Below, piece by piece: positions 24,805-26,677 of a stretch of 26,677 nt of DNA; position 1 is the first letter of the stretch; the number at the start of each line of letters is the position of its first letter. The translations under genes were made by a program, and so were the position numbers. The notes under the pieces are model-generated. The model was not told the DNA's origin and ran no database searches. It was given only the letters and a program-made list of their open reading frames with translations. The DNA is from a virus: positions 1 to 26,677 of the IMG/VR virus record IMGVR_UViG_3300008625_000549. One strand, given 5' to 3'.

Positions 24805-26657
24805 TTTAATACCTCTAACTTACTTCCAGTATAATTAGTCATAATATTAGAAAAATATTCCTGAAGCGTATAAGTTTTAGAATCTACTACATTATAAATA
24901 TATAAACCATCCTTAAAAATTGCTTTATCCTCCCACTTATATTTAGATACTAAAGTATCTTTACTATCTATACCTTTTATTCGTTGTATTAAATATTGGC
25001 ATAAGTCTAGTAATTTGGAATCTTTAATATCCAATACTTTATGTAAAGTTAAGAAAAAATTAGCTGGATTTATCATTACTATCAAACTAAATAGCGCACT
25101 AGGAGCTATTTGGACCTTAAATTTAGTTGAGGATATATCCACCCTATTTAAGTCTTTACTAGTTTCTAGTTCAACAACATTTTTAGTGTGATTTAGTAGT
25201 ATATTAAATAATTCGGTTTGAATACCCCCTAAATTAGGGATAATATCATAGTAAATATCTTTGATAATATCTCTACCTAAATACTGTGTTAGTGTATCCA
25301 ATATATCACTATTATAATAAGATTGAGCCATACAGTCGATTAAATACATTGATGTCCATTCTGCCTTAGTATAACTATAAGTTTCTACTACAATATCTAC
25401 AGAACTAATAGGTATTTCAGTTCCTATCTCATTAAAACGATAGTTTGTATTATCTTCTGGTAATATAATATTTAAAGTTTTTATCTTATATTTATCTACA
25501 TAATCTTGCCTAGCAGCAGGAGTAGTAGGTAATAACTTCCAAATATGCCTAGAGTACGCCATATGATATTTATTACATAAAGTAAATATATCAAAGAAAG
25601 ACTCTAGAGTTGCTCCAGGTAATCCTAAAATTAATTCGAATTCCGCTAAATGATTATTAGGGAATTCTTTTGTTAAAGCTTCATGTATAGATATATGATC
25701 TTCAATAGGAAGATTTTTACGTTTTATATTCTTTAAAGCCTCTAAATTGGTTTCTTGTATAGCTATAGTTTGTGTATCTAGCATACCATAAGAAGTTAAT
25801 AATCTATAAATTTCCAACAAATACTTCGAATTAGTTTTTGTTGGCCCCATTACATTAACTTTTAAGTTAGGGTTGCGGGATATAATTTCTTGTATAATCT
25901 CTACATCTCTAGGGATTATACCGAAGTTAGCATCTATAATCTCAAAAGCTTCTAAATCGAAATTATCTAAAATAAATTTAACATCTTCTAGAATTAATTC
26001 AGTAGGTTTAAAACTTACTTTAGCTCCCGTGCCACCACTCCATTCACAATAAGTACAACGATAGGGGCAGCCTCTAGAGCTTTCATAGTATATAGTAGTA
26101 TAATTATTATCTAACTTATCTGCAAACCTTTCAAATACTTTAGAAGGCCACTTAAAATCTCTTTTATAGAAGTCAGAAGTAGATTCCTTATAATTTAATC
26201 TATTTTCTGTAGGATAAATACAAAAAGGTACAGTATCTAAACTCAGATTATTGTCTAAAGCTCTAAGTAATTCTGTTAAGAAAACTTCCCCATATCCATC
26301 CTCTCTACAAACGTAGTCAATATATGGATGATCTTTAAACCAAGCTGGATTTACCTTATACATTTGATGAGGCCCACCTACTACAATTATAGTATTAGGC
26401 AAACTCTCTTTTACATCTTGTAAAAACTTTACTAGTTTATCGTAGTTCCAAGTATATAAAGACGTAAGTATTAGTGCAGGTTTAGTATCTAAAATAGTTT
26501 GTAAAGTACACTCTGAAAAATTCAAAGCATCATTCCATACCCAATTAGACTCAGAATAATTATCTTGTATATAAGCCTGAAAAGATAGCCAAAGATAAGG
26601 AAAAGCCTTACCTTTGTCTAAGGGGTTATAATTGATGTACGAAATTGATTTGGTCAT
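24801..26657 (-). CDS. radical SAM protein 5 with N-terminal B12-binding-like domain
   Basis: In this 618-residue protein, residues 1-140 resemble the Rossmann-like cobalamin-binding domain of class B radical SAM enzymes (PALILTSLYTWN, then IIVVGGPHQMY at 90-100, then DGYGEVFLTELLRAL). The DxHxxG cobalamin motif is absent, which also occurs in several members of this class. The radical SAM motif is CPYRCTYC (C197, C201, C204), followed by EIIDANFGI and LILGLPGATLES, as in B12-radical SAM proteins. About 200 residues of unassigned C-terminal sequence follow. Enzymes of this class often methylate unactivated carbons or remodel rings. It opens a four-gene operon ending with the HxH and cysteine-tail proteins. 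Only 7 nt separate its -10 element and ATG. Confidence 0.86.
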   Translation of the reverse strand: MTKSISYINYNPLDKGKAFPYLWLSFQAYIQDNYSESNWVWNDALNFSECTLQTILDTKPALILTSLYTWNYDKLVKFLQDVKESLPNTIIVVGGPHQMYKVNPAWFKDHPYIDYVCREDGYGEVFLTELLRALDNNLSLDTVPFCIYPTENRLNYKESTSDFYKRDFKWPSKVFERFADKLDNNYTTIYYESSRGCPYRCTYCEWSGGTGAKVSFKPTELILEDVKFILDNFDLEAFEIIDANFGIIPRDVEIIQEIISRNPNLKVNVMGPTKTNSKYLLEIYRLLTSYGMLDTQTIAIQETNLEALKNIKRKNLPIEDHISIHEALTKEFPNNHLAEFELILGLPGATLESFFDIFTLCNKYHMAYSRHIWKLLPTTPAARQDYVDKYKIKTLNIILPEDNTNYRFNEIGTEIPISSVDIVVETYSYTKAEWTSMYLIDCMAQSYYNSDILDTLTQYLGRDIIKDIYYDIIPNLGGIQTELFNILLNHTKNVVELETSKDLNRVDISSTKFKVQIAPSALFSLIVMINPANFFLTLHKVLDIKDSKLLDLCQYLIQRIKGIDSKDTLVSKYKWEDKAIFKDGLYIYNVVDSKTYTLQEYFSNIMTNYTGSKLEVLK

Positions 26658-26664
26658 ACGGTAT

Positions 26665-26670
26665 ATTATA
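26665..26670 (-). promoter_or_regulatory. putative -10 element for the late minus-strand operon
   Basis: On the - strand TATAAT (26670 to 26665) is followed by ATA, as in the two + strand promoters, and the ATG at 26657 comes 7 nt later without a ribosome binding site. The -35 region would lie beyond the window end, so this promoter cannot be confirmed here. Confidence 0.55.
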
Positions 26671-26677
26671 CCCGACT

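Noticed and set aside
18408-26657. Ordinary secreted RiPP natural-product cluster carried by the phage
   Set aside because: No transporter, leader peptidase or classic leader-core precursor is visible. The small proteins carry repeated HxH fibre-like modules in a likely late phage operon.
1-26677. tRNA genes, CRISPR arrays, insertion sequences and attachment sites
   Set aside because: Coding genes cover nearly everything and no cloverleaf, spaced repeat array, transposase or flanking direct repeats were seen by eye. A dedicated tRNA scan was not possible.

Overview
The window is AT-rich and densely packed, with many 1-bp, ATGA and GTGA gene overlaps and no ribosomal or metabolic housekeeping genes. 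It looks like part of the genome of a tailed phage related to coliphage T5. The evidence is gene content and order: NAD+ ligase split into two genes, an abundant DNA-binding protein like T5 D5, replicative helicase, primase, family A DNA polymerase, an SF2 helicase like D10, a single-stranded-DNA-binding protein, an SbcD/SbcC pair like D12/D13, a small nuclease at the D14 position and a 5' nuclease like D15. This is the T5 D-region order as I remember it. The host cannot be read from the sequence. A Gram-negative, possibly marine, host is only a guess.

Region 1 (1-23524, + strand) is the replication and nucleotide-metabolism arm. It holds split ligase (1-1408), a D5-like protein (1410-2153, then a terminator), replisome genes (2227-9111), a hypothetical gene plus the SSB (9153-10185, then a terminator), recombination and nuclease genes (10242-14238), and nrdA-thyX-nrdB (14228-18411). 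From nrdB onward, without a gap, four radical SAM enzymes follow (18408-23524). Each start overlaps the previous stop. Two near-identical sigma70-type promoters (596-624 and 9121-9149) each sit against the start of an ORF with little or no leader. Each drives a two-gene unit whose second gene is an abundant-looking DNA-binding protein followed by a terminator.

Region 2 (23494-26670, - strand) converges on region 1 and is probably the edge of the late arm. It holds a fifth radical SAM enzyme with a B12-binding-like N-terminal domain, an unrecognised 235-residue protein, and two small MGS- proteins. The small proteins share a 30-residue module ending in H-x-H-x3-D. The second one ends in an alternating cysteine tail, CDCQCQCDC.

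The most interesting feature is the whole 18.4-26.7 kb locus: five radical SAM proteins of at least three architectures surround two small proteins that look like virion or fibre components. One is rich in cysteine and both carry His-x-His motifs. My inference is a phage-encoded radical SAM maturation system that modifies one or both small proteins. Nothing in the sequence proves this. No tRNA, CRISPR array, insertion sequence or attachment site was seen, and no stretch over about 65 bases lacks a gene.
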